From: Solihabitans fulvus
GTDB taxonomy: Bacteria; Actinomycetota; Actinomycetes; Mycobacteriales; Pseudonocardiaceae
Assembly: GCF_008386585.1 (NCBI RefSeq)
Contig: NZ_VUOB01000015.1
Location: forward strand, 29,963 to 93,962
DNA: 64,000 bases
Reading direction: 5' to 3'
The notes below the pieces were generated by a model. The model was not told the DNA's origin and searched no databases. It saw nothing but the letters and a program-made list of their open reading frames with translations. Position 1 is the first letter of the stretch. Every line of letters starts with the position of its first letter. Both the position numbers and the translations under genes were made by a program. Shown here piece after piece: positions 1 through 8,559 of this stretch.

Positions 1-1
1 C

Positions 2-145
2 CTGTCCGACGGCCTGACCAACGGTGGCGGTGTCAGCGCGCTGAACGACCACCAGGGCGACATCAACCTCAAGGCCATCGCCAAGAACCTCGACGTGCCC
101 GCGGCCGGCGTCGCGCTGCCGATCAACTCGCCGCGCCTGCCCTGA
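2..145 (+). CDS. Unknown protein, 3' end only
   Basis: Only the last 47 residues are present; the reading frame enters at base 2 and stops with TGA at 143-145. The tail is rich in Gly, Asn and Leu (it contains GDINLKAIAKNLDVP) and ends in SPRLP. It has no cysteines and no recognisable catalytic motif. It could be the C-terminus of a small secreted protein, but nothing in the visible part proves that. A strong hairpin about 35 bases downstream supports a real gene end here. Confidence 0.5.
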   Translation: MSDGLTNGGGVSALNDHQGDINLKAIAKNLDVPAAGVALPINSPRLP

Positions 146-178
146 GAGCTCCTAACCCCATCCCCCGCACCACCGGCT

Positions 179-209
179 GGCCCCGACCCGCTCCCCCTGG
201 GTCGGGGCC
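179..209 (+). terminator. Hairpin terminator after the left-edge gene
   Basis: GGCCCCGACCC at 179-189 is the perfect reverse complement of GGGTCGGGGCC at 199-209. The loop is 9 bases and a short T run follows (GTTT). It lies just downstream of the stop codon at 145 and has the form of an intrinsic terminator. Confidence 0.75.
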
Positions 210-300
210 GTTTCATGCGCTCAGGGCCCGAGACAAGGGCTCTATGTCCGAATCACCCGTTGTGGTGGTAGTTACGCGTGGGACTGATGTTTCGCGCTGC

Positions 301-379
301 GCGGCCTTCGGCCGCTCCCTAGGTTCGCCCAGGTAGGCCCCGGGAAGGGACGAAGTTCCACCCGGAAACCCCACGAACC
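301..379 (+). promoter_or_regulatory. Structured 5' leader candidate
   Basis: Several nested inverted repeats lie just before the ATG at 391. GCGGCC (301-306) pairs with GGCCGC (310-315). GGTTCG (322-327) pairs with CGAACC (374-379) and encloses a second stem, CCGGG (340-344) with CCCGG (361-365), which in turn encloses GGGAC/GTTCC. The layout resembles a folded mRNA leader or riboswitch. I cannot match it to a known class; the conserved core of the c-di-AMP (ydaO) riboswitch is not present. Confidence 0.35.
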
Positions 380-390
380 GAGGTCCAGTC

Positions 391-879
391 ATGAACTTCA
401 GGAAGACCCTTGTAGCAGCGGCAGTCGTCGTCGGCATGGTCAGCCTCACCGGATCCTCCCTCGCCGACACCGGCGCCCCGCTGAGCGGTCCCGCCGGCGC
501 CACCGGAACTGCCGCCAACCCAACCGACACCGCGACGGGCGGCACCGGGGCCAAGGTCCCCGACGCCGGTCCCGTCGCCGCACCAGCCGCACCGGCCGCC
601 CCAGCGGCACCGGCAGTGCCGAAACCGGACGGCGCGACGGCCGCGACCCCGGCTCCGCCGGCGGCCATCGACCCGAAGGACGCCGGCCCACTGGAAAGCC
701 TGACCGGGCCGGTCACCCAGCTGTTGGACCAGGTCTCCGGCCTCACCGACCAGCTGAGCGCGGCGGCCGGCCCGCTCGCCCCGGCTCTGACGGCGCTGAA
801 GCCGTTGCTTGAGACGGTGAAGAAACTGCTCTCCGGCCTGCTCGGGGGCCTCAAGCTCCCCGGCTCGCGGGTCCGCTGA
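391..879 (+). CDS. Secreted Ala/Pro-rich protein of unknown function
   Basis: A 162-residue protein. Residues 1-26 look like a Sec signal peptide (basic MNFRK, hydrophobic AAAVVVGMVSL, likely cleavage near SLA-DTG). Residues 27-95 are a low-complexity Ala/Pro/Gly/Thr linker with AAPAAP repeats. The C-terminal 60 residues are predicted helical and amphipathic (ESLTGPVTQLLDQVSGLTDQL and KPLLETVKKLLSGLL). There are no cysteines and no sorting signal, so it is probably exported and free or loosely wall-associated. It sits alone behind a structured leader. I do not recognise the family. Confidence 0.65.
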   Translation: MNFRKTLVAAAVVVGMVSLTGSSLADTGAPLSGPAGATGTAANPTDTATGGTGAKVPDAGPVAAPAAPAAPAAPAVPKPDGATAATPAPPAAIDPKDAGPLESLTGPVTQLLDQVSGLTDQLSAAAGPLAPALTALKPLLETVKKLLSGLLGGLKLPGSRVR

Positions 880-922
880 CCGATCGCCGCGCGCGGGGCG
901 GGATCCGCTCCGCGCGCGGTGT

Positions 923-2722
923 TCAGCGGCCGACGGCGTAGCCCTGCGCCCCGCGCGGGTTCGCGCCGGCCCGCAACAGGCCGGACCTGGGGTCGCGGGC
1001 CACGGCGGACAGCCTGCCGAGCGACCACGGCCCCGCGTCGACGATCCGGTGCCCGCGCTCGGCCAGCTCGGCGAGCGTGTCGACGCCGAGCCGCGACTCC
1101 ACCGCCAGCTCGCCCGGCTGCCAGGAGCGCGGGTAGAACGAGCTGGGGATCGCGTTGGAATGCCAGGCCGGCGCGTCGATCGCGGCCTGGAGATCGAGCC
1201 CGCCGACGGTGTGCGCGAGCCAGAAACACAGCTGCCACTGGTCCTGCTGGTCGCCGCCAGGCGTGCCGAAGGCCATGGTCGGCTCGCCGCCGCGCAGCGC
1301 GAGCGACGGCGTGAGGGTGATCCTCGGCCGCTTGCCCGGCGCGAGCGAGTTCGGCAGGTCCCGGTCCAGCCAGAACATCTGCGCCCGGCTGCCCAGGCAG
1401 AACCCGAGCGACGGGATCGTCGGCGAGGACTGGAGCCAGCCGCCCGACGGCGTCGCGGACACCAGGTTGCCCCAGCGGTCCACCACGTCGATGTGCACGG
1501 TGTCGCCCCTGGTCGTGCCGGCGCGGCCCACGGTCGGCTCGCCGATGGCCCCGAGCGAGGCGACCGCAACGTCGTCGGTCGCGCCGCGCCCCTGCGCGAT
1601 GTGCGCCGGCAGGCGGACGTCCCTGCCGTCCGGGGAGCCCGGCCGGAGCACCATGGACGCCTGGTCGCCGACCAGGCCCCGCCGCAGCGCCGCGTACTCC
1701 CGCGACAGCAGCGCGTCCAGCGGCACGTCGTCGGTGTCGCCGTACCAGGCCTCCCGGTCGGCGAAGGCGAGCTTCGCGCACTCGGTGGCCAGGTGCACGG
1801 TCTCGGCCGTCGGCACACCATCCACATAGGACAGTCGGTCCGCGAAACCCTCCAGCAGCAACAGCTGCTGGGCCAGCACGGGTCCCTGGGTCCACGCGCC
1901 GCACTTGGCCAGCGTCCACTCGCCGAGGTCGACGGTGACGGCGTCCTCGTAGGTCGCCGACCAGCCGGCCATGTCCTCGCCGGTCAGCACGCCGGCGTGC
2001 GCGCGGCCGGAGTCGTCCAGGTAGGCGGTGCGGCAGAACTCGTCCACCTGCGCGGCCACGAACCCCTGGGACCAGGCCCGCCTGCCGGCCTCCAGCTGCG
2101 CCTCGCGGTCGCCGCCCGCGGCCTCGGCGGCGGCAAGCAGCCACTCCCAGGTGTCCGCGAGCCTCGGGTTGGTGAACCGCGTGCCAGGCACGGGCGGCCG
2201 GTTGTCCGGCAGCCACAGCTGCGCCGAGGTCGGCCAGTGGTCCCTGAACAGGTCGGCGACGGCGGCCACGGTCGCGGACACGCGTTCCAGCAGCGGGAAG
2301 CCATCGCGGGCGTAGCCGATCGCGTAGCCGAGCACGTCCCGCAACGACTTGGTGCCGTGATCGCGCAGCAGGGTCAGCCAGCCGTCCCACGCGCCCGGCA
2401 CGGTGGTGGCGAGCAGACCGCTGCCCGGCACCAGGTCGAGCCCGAGGTCCCGGTAGTGCTCGATGGTCGCGGCGGCCGGCGCGACGCCCTGCCCGCACAG
2501 CACCTTCGGCGCCTGGCCCTTGGCGGAGAACACCACCGGCACCTCGCCGCCTGGCCCGTTGAGGTGCGGTTCGACGACCTGGAGCACGAATCCCGCCGCG
2601 ACGGCGGCGTCGAAGGCGTTCCCGCCGTCCTCGAGCACCGCCATGCCGGCCGAGGAGGCCAGCCAGTGCGTCGAGGCGACCATGCCGACCGTGCCTGCCA
2701 ACTCAGGGCGGGTAGTGAACAC
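923..2722 (-). CDS. Gamma-glutamyltransferase family protein
   Basis: A 599-residue Ntn-hydrolase of the gamma-glutamyltranspeptidase family, which cleaves gamma-glutamyl amide bonds after autoprocessing into two subunits. The N-terminus carries the family region around STHWLASSAG and GGNAFDAAVAAG, followed by EPHLNGPGGE. The expected catalytic nucleophile is Thr408 in GDTVHIDVVD, followed by GNLVSATPSGG. The start is GTG at 2722. No signal peptide is visible, so the enzyme is probably cytoplasmic, unlike exported GGTs. Substrate is uncertain; glutathione is unlikely in a mycothiol-using actinomycete, and gamma-glutamyl peptides or related amides are more plausible. It reads in the same direction as the UDP-sugar dehydrogenase gene 57 bases upstream. 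Confidence 0.85.
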   Translation of the reverse strand: MFTTRPELAGTVGMVASTHWLASSAGMAVLEDGGNAFDAAVAAGFVLQVVEPHLNGPGGEVPVVFSAKGQAPKVLCGQGVAPAAATIEHYRDLGLDLVPGSGLLATTVPGAWDGWLTLLRDHGTKSLRDVLGYAIGYARDGFPLLERVSATVAAVADLFRDHWPTSAQLWLPDNRPPVPGTRFTNPRLADTWEWLLAAAEAAGGDREAQLEAGRRAWSQGFVAAQVDEFCRTAYLDDSGRAHAGVLTGEDMAGWSATYEDAVTVDLGEWTLAKCGAWTQGPVLAQQLLLLEGFADRLSYVDGVPTAETVHLATECAKLAFADREAWYGDTDDVPLDALLSREYAALRRGLVGDQASMVLRPGSPDGRDVRLPAHIAQGRGATDDVAVASLGAIGEPTVGRAGTTRGDTVHIDVVDRWGNLVSATPSGGWLQSSPTIPSLGFCLGSRAQMFWLDRDLPNSLAPGKRPRITLTPSLALRGGEPTMAFGTPGGDQQDQWQLCFWLAHTVGGLDLQAAIDAPAWHSNAIPSSFYPRSWQPGELAVESRLGVDTLAELAERGHRIVDAGPWSLGRLSAVARDPRSGLLRAGANPRGAQGYAVGR

Positions 2723-2779
2723 GTCAACAACTTACGCGGAAGTCCGGCCTTTCGTTACCCCCGCTAAGTACGGTCTTGA

Positions 2780-4060
2780 CTACGGCCTGCGGCCGATTCC
2801 CCGGTGCCGCAGGCCCGCCCTGCGCAGCGCGTCCGGGTCGAGGTGGTTGCGCGTGTCCAGCACGGTGTCGCCGTCCATCAGCTCGGCGATCAGCGGCCAG
2901 TCCAGCATCCGGAACAGCGGCCACTCGGTGAGCAGCACCACCGCAGCAGCGCCCTTCGCCGCCTGGTAGGCGTCGTCGACGAGGCGAAGACCCGGCAGCT
3001 GCCCGGCGATCTCCGGGTCGTAGCCGGTCAGCTCGGCGCCCTCGGCCGCGAGCAGCTTCGCCACGGCCAGCGCGGGCGAGTCGCGCAGGTCGTTGGTGCC
3101 GGCCTTGAACGCGAGCCCAAGCAGGCCGATCCGCGCGCCGGCCAGCGAGCCGCCGACGGCCTCGCGGACCTTGGCCACCACCCGGTGCTGCTGCCGCGAG
3201 TTCGCCTCGATGGTCGCGCCGAGCAGGTCGAACTCCAGGCCGGCCGCCTGCGCGATCTGCAACAGCGCGTGCGTGTCCTTCGGCAGGCACGAGCCGCCCC
3301 AGCCGGGACCGGGGCTCAGGAACGACTGGCCGATCCTGCGGTCGTAGCCCATCCCCTCGCAGACCGCGGTGACGTCCGCGCCGAGCAGCTCGCACAGCTC
3401 GGCCATGGCGTTGACGTAGGACAGCTTCATCGCCAGGAAGCAGTTGGCCGCGTACTTGACCAGCTCGGCGCTGGCCGCGTCCATCAGCACCGTCGGCGCG
3501 CCCAGCTTCGCGAACAGCGCTGCGACCCGCTCGGCCGCGGCAGGGTCGTCCGAGCCGACCACGATCCGGTCGGGGCGCAGCAGGTCGCGCACCGCGCTGC
3601 CCTCGCGCAGGAACTCCGGGTTGCTCACCACGGCGACATCGGCCCGGTCGAGCAGCTCGGCGACCGCGACCGACGTGCCGACCGGCACGGTCGACTTGCA
3701 CACCACGACGCAGCCGGGCGGCAGCACCGCGCGGACCTCCTCGGCCACCGACCGGACCGCAGTCAGGTCGGCCGCGCCGCCAGCGCCCATCGGCGTCGGC
3801 AGGCAGAGGAACACCACCTCGGCGTCGGCCACCGCGTTGCCGGCGCCGACCACGAACTCCAGCCGGCCAGCGGCCAGCCCCTCGGCCACCAGCTCGGCGA
3901 GGTCCGGCTCCAGGATGTCGACCTGGGCCTCCCGCAACCTGGCCACCTTGGCGGCGTCCACATCGGCGCACACCACCCGGTGCCCGAGCGAGGCGAGACA
4001 CGCCCCCGTGGTCAACCCCACATAGCCGGTGCCGACAACCGCGATTCGCCGGACGAACAT
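2780..4060 (-). CDS. UDP-glucose/UDP-sugar 6-dehydrogenase
   Basis: A 426-residue NAD-dependent dehydrogenase that oxidises a UDP-hexose (normally UDP-glucose to UDP-glucuronate) in two steps for polysaccharide or glycan precursor supply. The N-terminal Rossmann motif VVGTGYVGLTTG is at about residues 8-19. The catalytic Cys258 is in GWGGSCLPKD, and the conserved KYAANCFLAMK lies before it. The C-terminal UDP-binding domain includes LGLAFKAGTNDLRDSPA. I chose ATG at 4060 because GGAGGTGG (4066-4073) lies 5 bases upstream and the Rossmann fold begins at once; the longer open frame adds about 74 unrelated residues. It is divergent from the aldo/keto reductase gene. Members acting on UDP-ManNAc or UDP-GlcNAc look similar, so substrate is inferred. 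Confidence 0.9.
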   Translation of the reverse strand: MFVRRIAVVGTGYVGLTTGACLASLGHRVVCADVDAAKVARLREAQVDILEPDLAELVAEGLAAGRLEFVVGAGNAVADAEVVFLCLPTPMGAGGAADLTAVRSVAEEVRAVLPPGCVVVCKSTVPVGTSVAVAELLDRADVAVVSNPEFLREGSAVRDLLRPDRIVVGSDDPAAAERVAALFAKLGAPTVLMDAASAELVKYAANCFLAMKLSYVNAMAELCELLGADVTAVCEGMGYDRRIGQSFLSPGPGWGGSCLPKDTHALLQIAQAAGLEFDLLGATIEANSRQQHRVVAKVREAVGGSLAGARIGLLGLAFKAGTNDLRDSPALAVAKLLAAEGAELTGYDPEIAGQLPGLRLVDDAYQAAKGAAAVVLLTEWPLFRMLDWPLIAELMDGDTVLDTRNHLDPDALRRAGLRHRGIGRRP

Positions 4061-4199
4061 CGCAACCACCTCCGACCTCGGAGGACGACGGTCGCAGCCC
4101 CAGTTTGCCGAGGCGCTAACGGAAGTGGACCTTCGCGAATACACCGCGCGACGGCACGGACGTGACGGGACACGGCGAGCGGTCGTAGGGTCACCCCCC

Positions 4200-5162
4200 G
4201 TGGAACAGCGTCGCCTTGGTGAGTCGGGTCTCGTCGTCAGCGCGGTCGGCCTCGGCTGCAACAACCTCGGCCGGCCGGGCACGGTGACGGAATCGCTGTC
4301 CGGCGCCCGCGCCGTGGTCGGCGCGGCACTGGACAGCGGGGTGACGTTCTTCGACGTCGCCGACGTCTACGGCGCGCCGCGCGGACGCAGCGAGGAGCTG
4401 CTCGGCCAGGCGCTGTCCGGGCGGCGCGACCACGCCGTCATCGGCACGAAGTTCGGCCTGGACATGCAGGGCGCCAACGGCGCGGACTTCGGCGCGCGCG
4501 GATCCCGCCGGTACGTGCGGCGGGCGGTGGAGTCCTCGCTGCGGCGGCTTGGCACCGACTGGATCGACCTCTACCAGCTGCACCGGCCCGACCAGGCCAC
4601 GCCGCTCGAGGAGACGCTGTCCGCGCTCGACGACCTCGTGCACGAGGGCAAGATCCGCTACGTGGGGCACTGCAACCTGGCCGGCTGGCAGATCGCCGAC
4701 GCCGCGTGGACGGCGGGGTCGAGCTCGCTGACCGCGCCGGTCGCCGCGCAGAACCACTACTCGCTGCTGGAGCGGGAGGCCGAGCGCGAGGTGATCCCGG
4801 CCTGCGAGCGGTTCGGGCTCGGCGTGCTGCCGTACTTCCCGCTGGCCAACGGGCTGCTCACCGGCAAGTACCAGCGGGACGCGGACGCGCCGCCCGGCAG
4901 CCGGCTGGCCAGCCGGTCGCGGCTGCTCGGCGAGGCGCCGTGGGAGCGGATCGAGAAGCTGCGGGCGTGGGCGGGCGAACGCGGCATCAGCATGGTGCAG
5001 CTGGCCATCGGCTGGCTGGTCGCGCAGCCGTCGGTGGCCTCGGTGATGGCCGGCGCGACCACGCCAGAGCAGGTGCGGGCCAACTCGGCGGCGAGCGCGT
5101 GGCGCCCCAGCGCGGAGGAGCTGGAGCAGCTCGACGCGATCTGCCCGCCGGGCAAGCGCTGA
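4200..5162 (+). CDS. Aldo/keto reductase
   Basis: A 320-residue NADPH-dependent aldo/keto reductase with a TIM-barrel fold. The catalytic tetrad can be placed: Asp52 and Tyr57 in DVADVYG, Lys84 in GTKFG and His128 in YQLHRPD. The C-terminal cofactor region VAQPSVASVMAGATTPEQV fits the family that includes YajO/Tas-like and potassium-channel beta-subunit-like proteins. The GTG start at 4200 puts the typical RRLGESGLVVSAVGLG beginning at the N-terminus; upstream frame is unrelated. It is divergent from the UDP-sugar dehydrogenase gene with a 139-base shared promoter region. Substrate is unknown. Confidence 0.85.
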   Translation: MEQRRLGESGLVVSAVGLGCNNLGRPGTVTESLSGARAVVGAALDSGVTFFDVADVYGAPRGRSEELLGQALSGRRDHAVIGTKFGLDMQGANGADFGARGSRRYVRRAVESSLRRLGTDWIDLYQLHRPDQATPLEETLSALDDLVHEGKIRYVGHCNLAGWQIADAAWTAGSSSLTAPVAAQNHYSLLEREAEREVIPACERFGLGVLPYFPLANGLLTGKYQRDADAPPGSRLASRSRLLGEAPWERIEKLRAWAGERGISMVQLAIGWLVAQPSVASVMAGATTPEQVRANSAASAWRPSAEELEQLDAICPPGKR

Positions 5163-5288
5163 CCGACGGCGGTGGGGAGATCGTTCTCAGGTCGTAGCCG
5201 AGGGTGATCCGGGTAGTCCCCCGGGTGCATGCCGGAACAGCCCTGCCGGACGACGCGAACCGAGCCGGTCCTGGCGCACTGTGATGGC

Positions 5289-5408
5289 ATGGATCTGATC
5301 GGGATCGTGTTGCTGTTCGCGGTGCTGTCCCTGCTGGCCGCGCTGCCGCTGGTGGTGCTGCTGCACGGGGCCGACTGGCGCTCCGACCGAAGGGGCTCGT
5401 CGGGTTAG
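5289..5408 (+). CDS. Small single-span membrane protein
   Basis: A 39-residue frame with ATG at 5289 and TAG at 5406. Residues 3-25 are one continuous hydrophobic helix (LIGIVLLFAVLSLLAALPLV) and the tail is charged (DWRSDRR), which would place the C-terminus in the cytoplasm. No clear ribosome-binding site is seen, so translation is not certain. It lies alone between the aldo/keto reductase and SDR genes on the same strand. Similar tiny hydrophobic proteins are common and often unannotated. Confidence 0.4.
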   Translation: MDLIGIVLLFAVLSLLAALPLVVLLHGADWRSDRRGSSG

Positions 5409-5506
5409 CCCCGACACAGGGCCGGCAGCGGCCCATGAACGACCGTTAACCTCTGCGCCAGCACGGTGTGCGACGAAGCACCACAGTGCCGGCGAGGAGG
5501 AGAAGC

Positions 5507-6265
5507 ATGCAGATCACGGGTACCGCAGCGATCGTCACGGGTGGGGCCTCCGGGCTCGGTGGCGCGACCGCTCAGGCGCTGGCCGGCGCGGGGGCGACGG
5601 TGTTCGCGCTCGACCTGCCCGGCGCGATCGAGAAGGCCGACGCCGTCGACGGCGTCAACTACCTGGCCGCCGACGTCACCTCGGCCGAACAGGTCGAGGC
5701 CGCCGTGGCGACCGCCGCAGGATCCGGCGCCCCGCTGCGGATCGTGGTGAACTGCGCCGGCGTCGGCACCCCCGGCCGGGTCCTGGGCAAGAAGGGCCCG
5801 CACGACCTCGACGTGTTCCGTCGGGTCATCGAGATCAACCTCATCGGCACGTTCAACGTCATCCGGCTGGCCGCCGCCGCGATCGCCGCGACCGAGCCGC
5901 TGGCCGCAGGCGAGCGCGGCGTGATCGTCAACACCGCCTCCGTCGCCGCGTTCGACGGCCAGGTCGGCCAGGCCGCGTACGCCGCGTCCAAGGGCGGCGT
6001 CGTCGGCATGACCCTGCCGATCGCCCGCGACCTGTCCACCAGCGGCATCCGGGTCATGACGATCGCGCCGGGGATCATCGACACCCCGATGATGGCCGGG
6101 GTGAGCGAGGAGTTCCGCGCCGCGCTCGGCGACGGCGTGCCGTTCCCGAAGCGGCTGGGCAAGCCCGAGGAGTACGCGCAGCTCGCGGTCGCGATCGTCG
6201 AGCACGACTACCTCAACGGCGAGGTCATCCGGATGGACGGCGCGCTGCGGATGGCGCCCCGCTAG
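5507..6265 (+). CDS. SDR dehydrogenase, 3-hydroxyacyl-CoA dehydrogenase type II-like
   Basis: A 252-residue classical short-chain dehydrogenase. The NAD-binding motif TGGASGLGGATA is at about residues 10-21, NCAGVG follows near 85, and the catalytic Ser145, Tyr158 and Lys162 are in NTASVAAFDGQ and YAASKGG. The acidic residue after beta-2 (ALDLP) suggests NAD(H). AFDGQVGQAAYAASKGG and APGIIDTPMM are typical of the HSD17B10-like group, which oxidises 3-hydroxyacyl-CoA or 3-hydroxy-2-methylbutyryl-CoA in fatty-acid and isoleucine breakdown. A GAGGAGGAG ribosome-binding site precedes the ATG. It runs towards the nuclease gene on the other strand. Confidence 0.85.
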   Translation: MQITGTAAIVTGGASGLGGATAQALAGAGATVFALDLPGAIEKADAVDGVNYLAADVTSAEQVEAAVATAAGSGAPLRIVVNCAGVGTPGRVLGKKGPHDLDVFRRVIEINLIGTFNVIRLAAAAIAATEPLAAGERGVIVNTASVAAFDGQVGQAAYAASKGGVVGMTLPIARDLSTSGIRVMTIAPGIIDTPMMAGVSEEFRAALGDGVPFPKRLGKPEEYAQLAVAIVEHDYLNGEVIRMDGALRMAPR

Positions 6266-6267
6266 CC

Positions 6268-6323
6268 GTTTCCGCGAAGCCAACGGTTTCCGCGAACTCT
6301 CCTGCGCCGAACTCCCCTGCGCC
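6268..6323. repeat. Two short tandem repeats at a convergent gene junction
   Basis: GTTTCCGCGAA occurs at 6268-6278 and 6286-6296. It is followed by an exact head-to-tail pair of the 15-mer GAACTCYCCTGCGCC at 6294-6308 and 6309-6323. The array fills the 60 bases between the converging SDR and nuclease stop codons. A similar 15-bp array lies at the end of copD. Confidence 0.75.
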
Positions 6324-6325
6324 GC

Positions 6326-7969
6326 CTACAGATCCCCGGCGTAGGGGAGTTCGCGCACCTGCGGCGATGACATCCAGCTCCGCAGCGTCCACGTCGCGCG
6401 CACGTCGTCCTCGTTGTACTCCAGCAGCCGCCGCCGCTGCCCAGGGTCCGGCTCGCCGCCGTCCATGCCGACCGCGTCCCGGTACCAGCGCATGGAGTTC
6501 TCGCCGCTGGCCTCCGGGTCGCGCCAGTGGAAGCCGGCGACCGGCGCGATCGTCTTGAGCCCCTTGCCGTGCGCGCACAGGAACTGCTCGCGGACGCTGC
6601 CGAACAGGTCGATCCACGCGTCCGAGCCGATGAACTCCCGCACCTGCGCCTGCGTCGGGATGCCCGGACTGCCGGCGAAGCGCTCGGCCGAGCCGAGCAG
6701 CCAGCGGTTCTCCGCGAGCTCGTTGTAGCAGTAGGCGCGGAAGGTCAGCCCGCGCGCCAGCGCCCGCAGCCGAACACCGGTGAACCAGCCCCAGAACTCC
6801 GCGAAGGACCGCGCCTCGTCGGCGCACGGCAGCGGATCCCAGGTGACGAACGCCCGATACCCCTGCGGTTCACCGATGTCCTTACCGGACAACCAACATC
6901 CCCACAGGTAGGCGCCGGAGTCGCCGAAGCTCTCCATGTCGACGTCGATCTCGACGTCCGCCCTCGGCACGCTCACGTCGGGCACCCTGCGCACCACGGC
7001 GAGGTCCCGCAGCCACGCCCTGGCCAGCACCACCCCGTCCGCGAAGGTCATGCCGACCAGCGGGGTCGGCGACTCCGCCGCCGGGTCCAGCGCGGCAAGT
7101 TCGTCCACAGTGGACACACCGACCCTGCGCAGCGCCACCGCGTCCTCGCCGCGCAGCACCAGGCTCACGTCGCGGGTGGCGCGCAGCTCGGCCTCGCAGG
7201 TCGGCCACCACGGGCAGCTGCGGCACTCGACGATCCGCGACGGCCGCGCCAGCGGCTGCGCCCCGGTCGCCGCGGCGGTGGCCACCGCGATCCGGTCGGC
7301 GAAGCGCGAGTCGTACTCCGACAGCGCGGTCCGGCCGCCTGGCCAGGTCGGCGCGTCGAGGTCGTGCCACACCACCACGTCCGCGTCCATGCCGACCACG
7401 CCGCCGGTCGCCCTGCCAGGCACCGCGTAGCCCGCCGCCTGGAGCATCCGCTGCGCGTGGGCCAGCCTGAGCTGGTCGCGCGGCTGCGGGCGGATCCTGC
7501 GCAGCGGGTCGACCCGGCTGCCCCTTGGCAGCGGATCGGTCAGCGGCGACGTCCGCGCGCCCGCGCCCCGGTCACTGACCTTGTGCCGCACCACGAGGAT
7601 CGGCACGTAGCCGTCGTCGGCGCGCACCAGCAGGTCGATCGAGCCCCGGCGGCCGCCGGAGGGGTCGCGCGGCAGCTGCGCGCCCCACACGAACCGGGCG
7701 CCCGCCCGCAACGCGGCGAGCGTCGCGCGCTCCCGGTCGCCCGAGGACACGTCGGGGCCGAAGGGGATCTCCGTCCAGTCCGAGCCGACCAGCCGCGCGA
7801 TCTGCTCGGCGACGCCCCTGCGGTGCGCGGCGGCGTCCGCGATGCGCTGCTCGGTGGCGGGATCGGCGGCGGCCTTGGGCACGTCCCGCATGGCCGGATC
7901 GTGTTCGAGGTGCACCCGCCGCCGGCAACGAGTGACCACACCGGCATCGAGGAGCACTGTGGACGTCAC
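6326..7969 (-). CDS. TM0106-type RecB-like nuclease with RNase H-like domain
   Basis: A 547-residue protein in two parts. The N-terminal half matches the putative RecB/PD-(D/E)XK nuclease type: a substrate-binding RGSIDLLVRADDGYVPILVVRHKV segment and the cysteine pair CRSCPWWPTC (about residues 245-254), which together with Cys15 near the N-terminus may hold an iron-sulfur cluster. The C-terminal half resembles a DEDD 3'-5' exonuclease/RNase H-like fold, with EIDVDME (about 335) as motif I and YNEDDVRATW near the end as motif III. It likely processes DNA in repair or defence, which is inferred. Start is GTG at 7969. It is divergent from the small DUF6474-like gene. Confidence 0.75.
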   Translation of the reverse strand: MTSTVLLDAGVVTRCRRRVHLEHDPAMRDVPKAAADPATEQRIADAAAHRRGVAEQIARLVGSDWTEIPFGPDVSSGDRERATLAALRAGARFVWGAQLPRDPSGGRRGSIDLLVRADDGYVPILVVRHKVSDRGAGARTSPLTDPLPRGSRVDPLRRIRPQPRDQLRLAHAQRMLQAAGYAVPGRATGGVVGMDADVVVWHDLDAPTWPGGRTALSEYDSRFADRIAVATAAATGAQPLARPSRIVECRSCPWWPTCEAELRATRDVSLVLRGEDAVALRRVGVSTVDELAALDPAAESPTPLVGMTFADGVVLARAWLRDLAVVRRVPDVSVPRADVEIDVDMESFGDSGAYLWGCWLSGKDIGEPQGYRAFVTWDPLPCADEARSFAEFWGWFTGVRLRALARGLTFRAYCYNELAENRWLLGSAERFAGSPGIPTQAQVREFIGSDAWIDLFGSVREQFLCAHGKGLKTIAPVAGFHWRDPEASGENSMRWYRDAVGMDGGEPDPGQRRRLLEYNEDDVRATWTLRSWMSSPQVRELPYAGDL

Positions 7970-8078
7970 CCCGCCAGGGTATGTCCAGGCGCACCCGGCG
8001 GTGCCGGCAACCTCGCCGGCACGGGCCGGACGGCCGTGCCGGCGTGCCCACGGGGACCGTCACCTCTAGGGTTTTGGC

Positions 8079-8534
8079 ATGGCGCGCGCGAAACGAACCG
8101 GACCCCGCCTCACCCCGGGCAAGGCGAAGAACCTGCTCGGCGTCGCCAAGGTGATCGGTCCCGTCGTCATCCCGGTGGTCCTGCCGATCGCCGTGCGCGC
8201 GGCCGGCATCGCGCGGGAGACCTTCGACCGGTACCGGGCACGGCAGCTCGGCGTCGAGGTCGACCAGCTGCCGGCGTTCACCGGCAGGGGCGCCAGGCTG
8301 CACGCCAGGATCGCCGGGCTGTCCGCCGCCGTCGAGGACCTGCGCGCCAGGAACGGGTCGTCGGAGGTGACCGCGTTCGCCGACGCGAGCGCGACCAGGC
8401 TGTCCCAGCTCACCGCCGCCGTGCGCGCGGCGGAACGGATGCCGTCGCCGCGCCGCCGCGCCGCGAACCGGGCCGTCGCCGCCGACCTCGACCGCCTCGA
8501 GGCAGAGGTGCTGCACCGACTCGGCGTCGACTGA
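8079..8534 (+). CDS. DUF6474-like conserved actinobacterial protein
   Basis: A 151-residue basic protein. The N-terminus is strongly charged (MARAKRTGPRLTPGKAKN), followed by a hydrophobic stretch VIGPVVIPVVLPIAVRAAG at about 25-45 that could be membrane-associated. The C-terminal part is a helical region rich in Ala, Arg and Glu and ends in AEVLHRLGVD. I believe it belongs to DUF6474, known from Pseudonocardiales and relatives, but this rests on recognition alone. No function is known. It lies between the nuclease gene and the end of the osmoprotectant ABC operon. Confidence 0.6.
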   Translation: MARAKRTGPRLTPGKAKNLLGVAKVIGPVVIPVVLPIAVRAAGIARETFDRYRARQLGVEVDQLPAFTGRGARLHARIAGLSAAVEDLRARNGSSEVTAFADASATRLSQLTAAVRAAERMPSPRRRAANRAVAADLDRLEAEVLHRLGVD

Positions 8535-8559
8535 GAGTTCCCGACCCCACTGGACAGGC

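Noticed and set aside
113..133. Export by the Tat pathway of the HTH-TPR regulator because of its RRKFL segment (protein residues 113-133, gene at 17455-18828)
   Set aside because: The segment is internal, behind a DNA-binding domain, so a signal peptide is unlikely. Coordinates given here are residues.
301..379. c-di-AMP (ydaO) riboswitch
   Set aside because: The conserved core with the GGGGGACC-type block is absent, and the stems do not follow the known layout.
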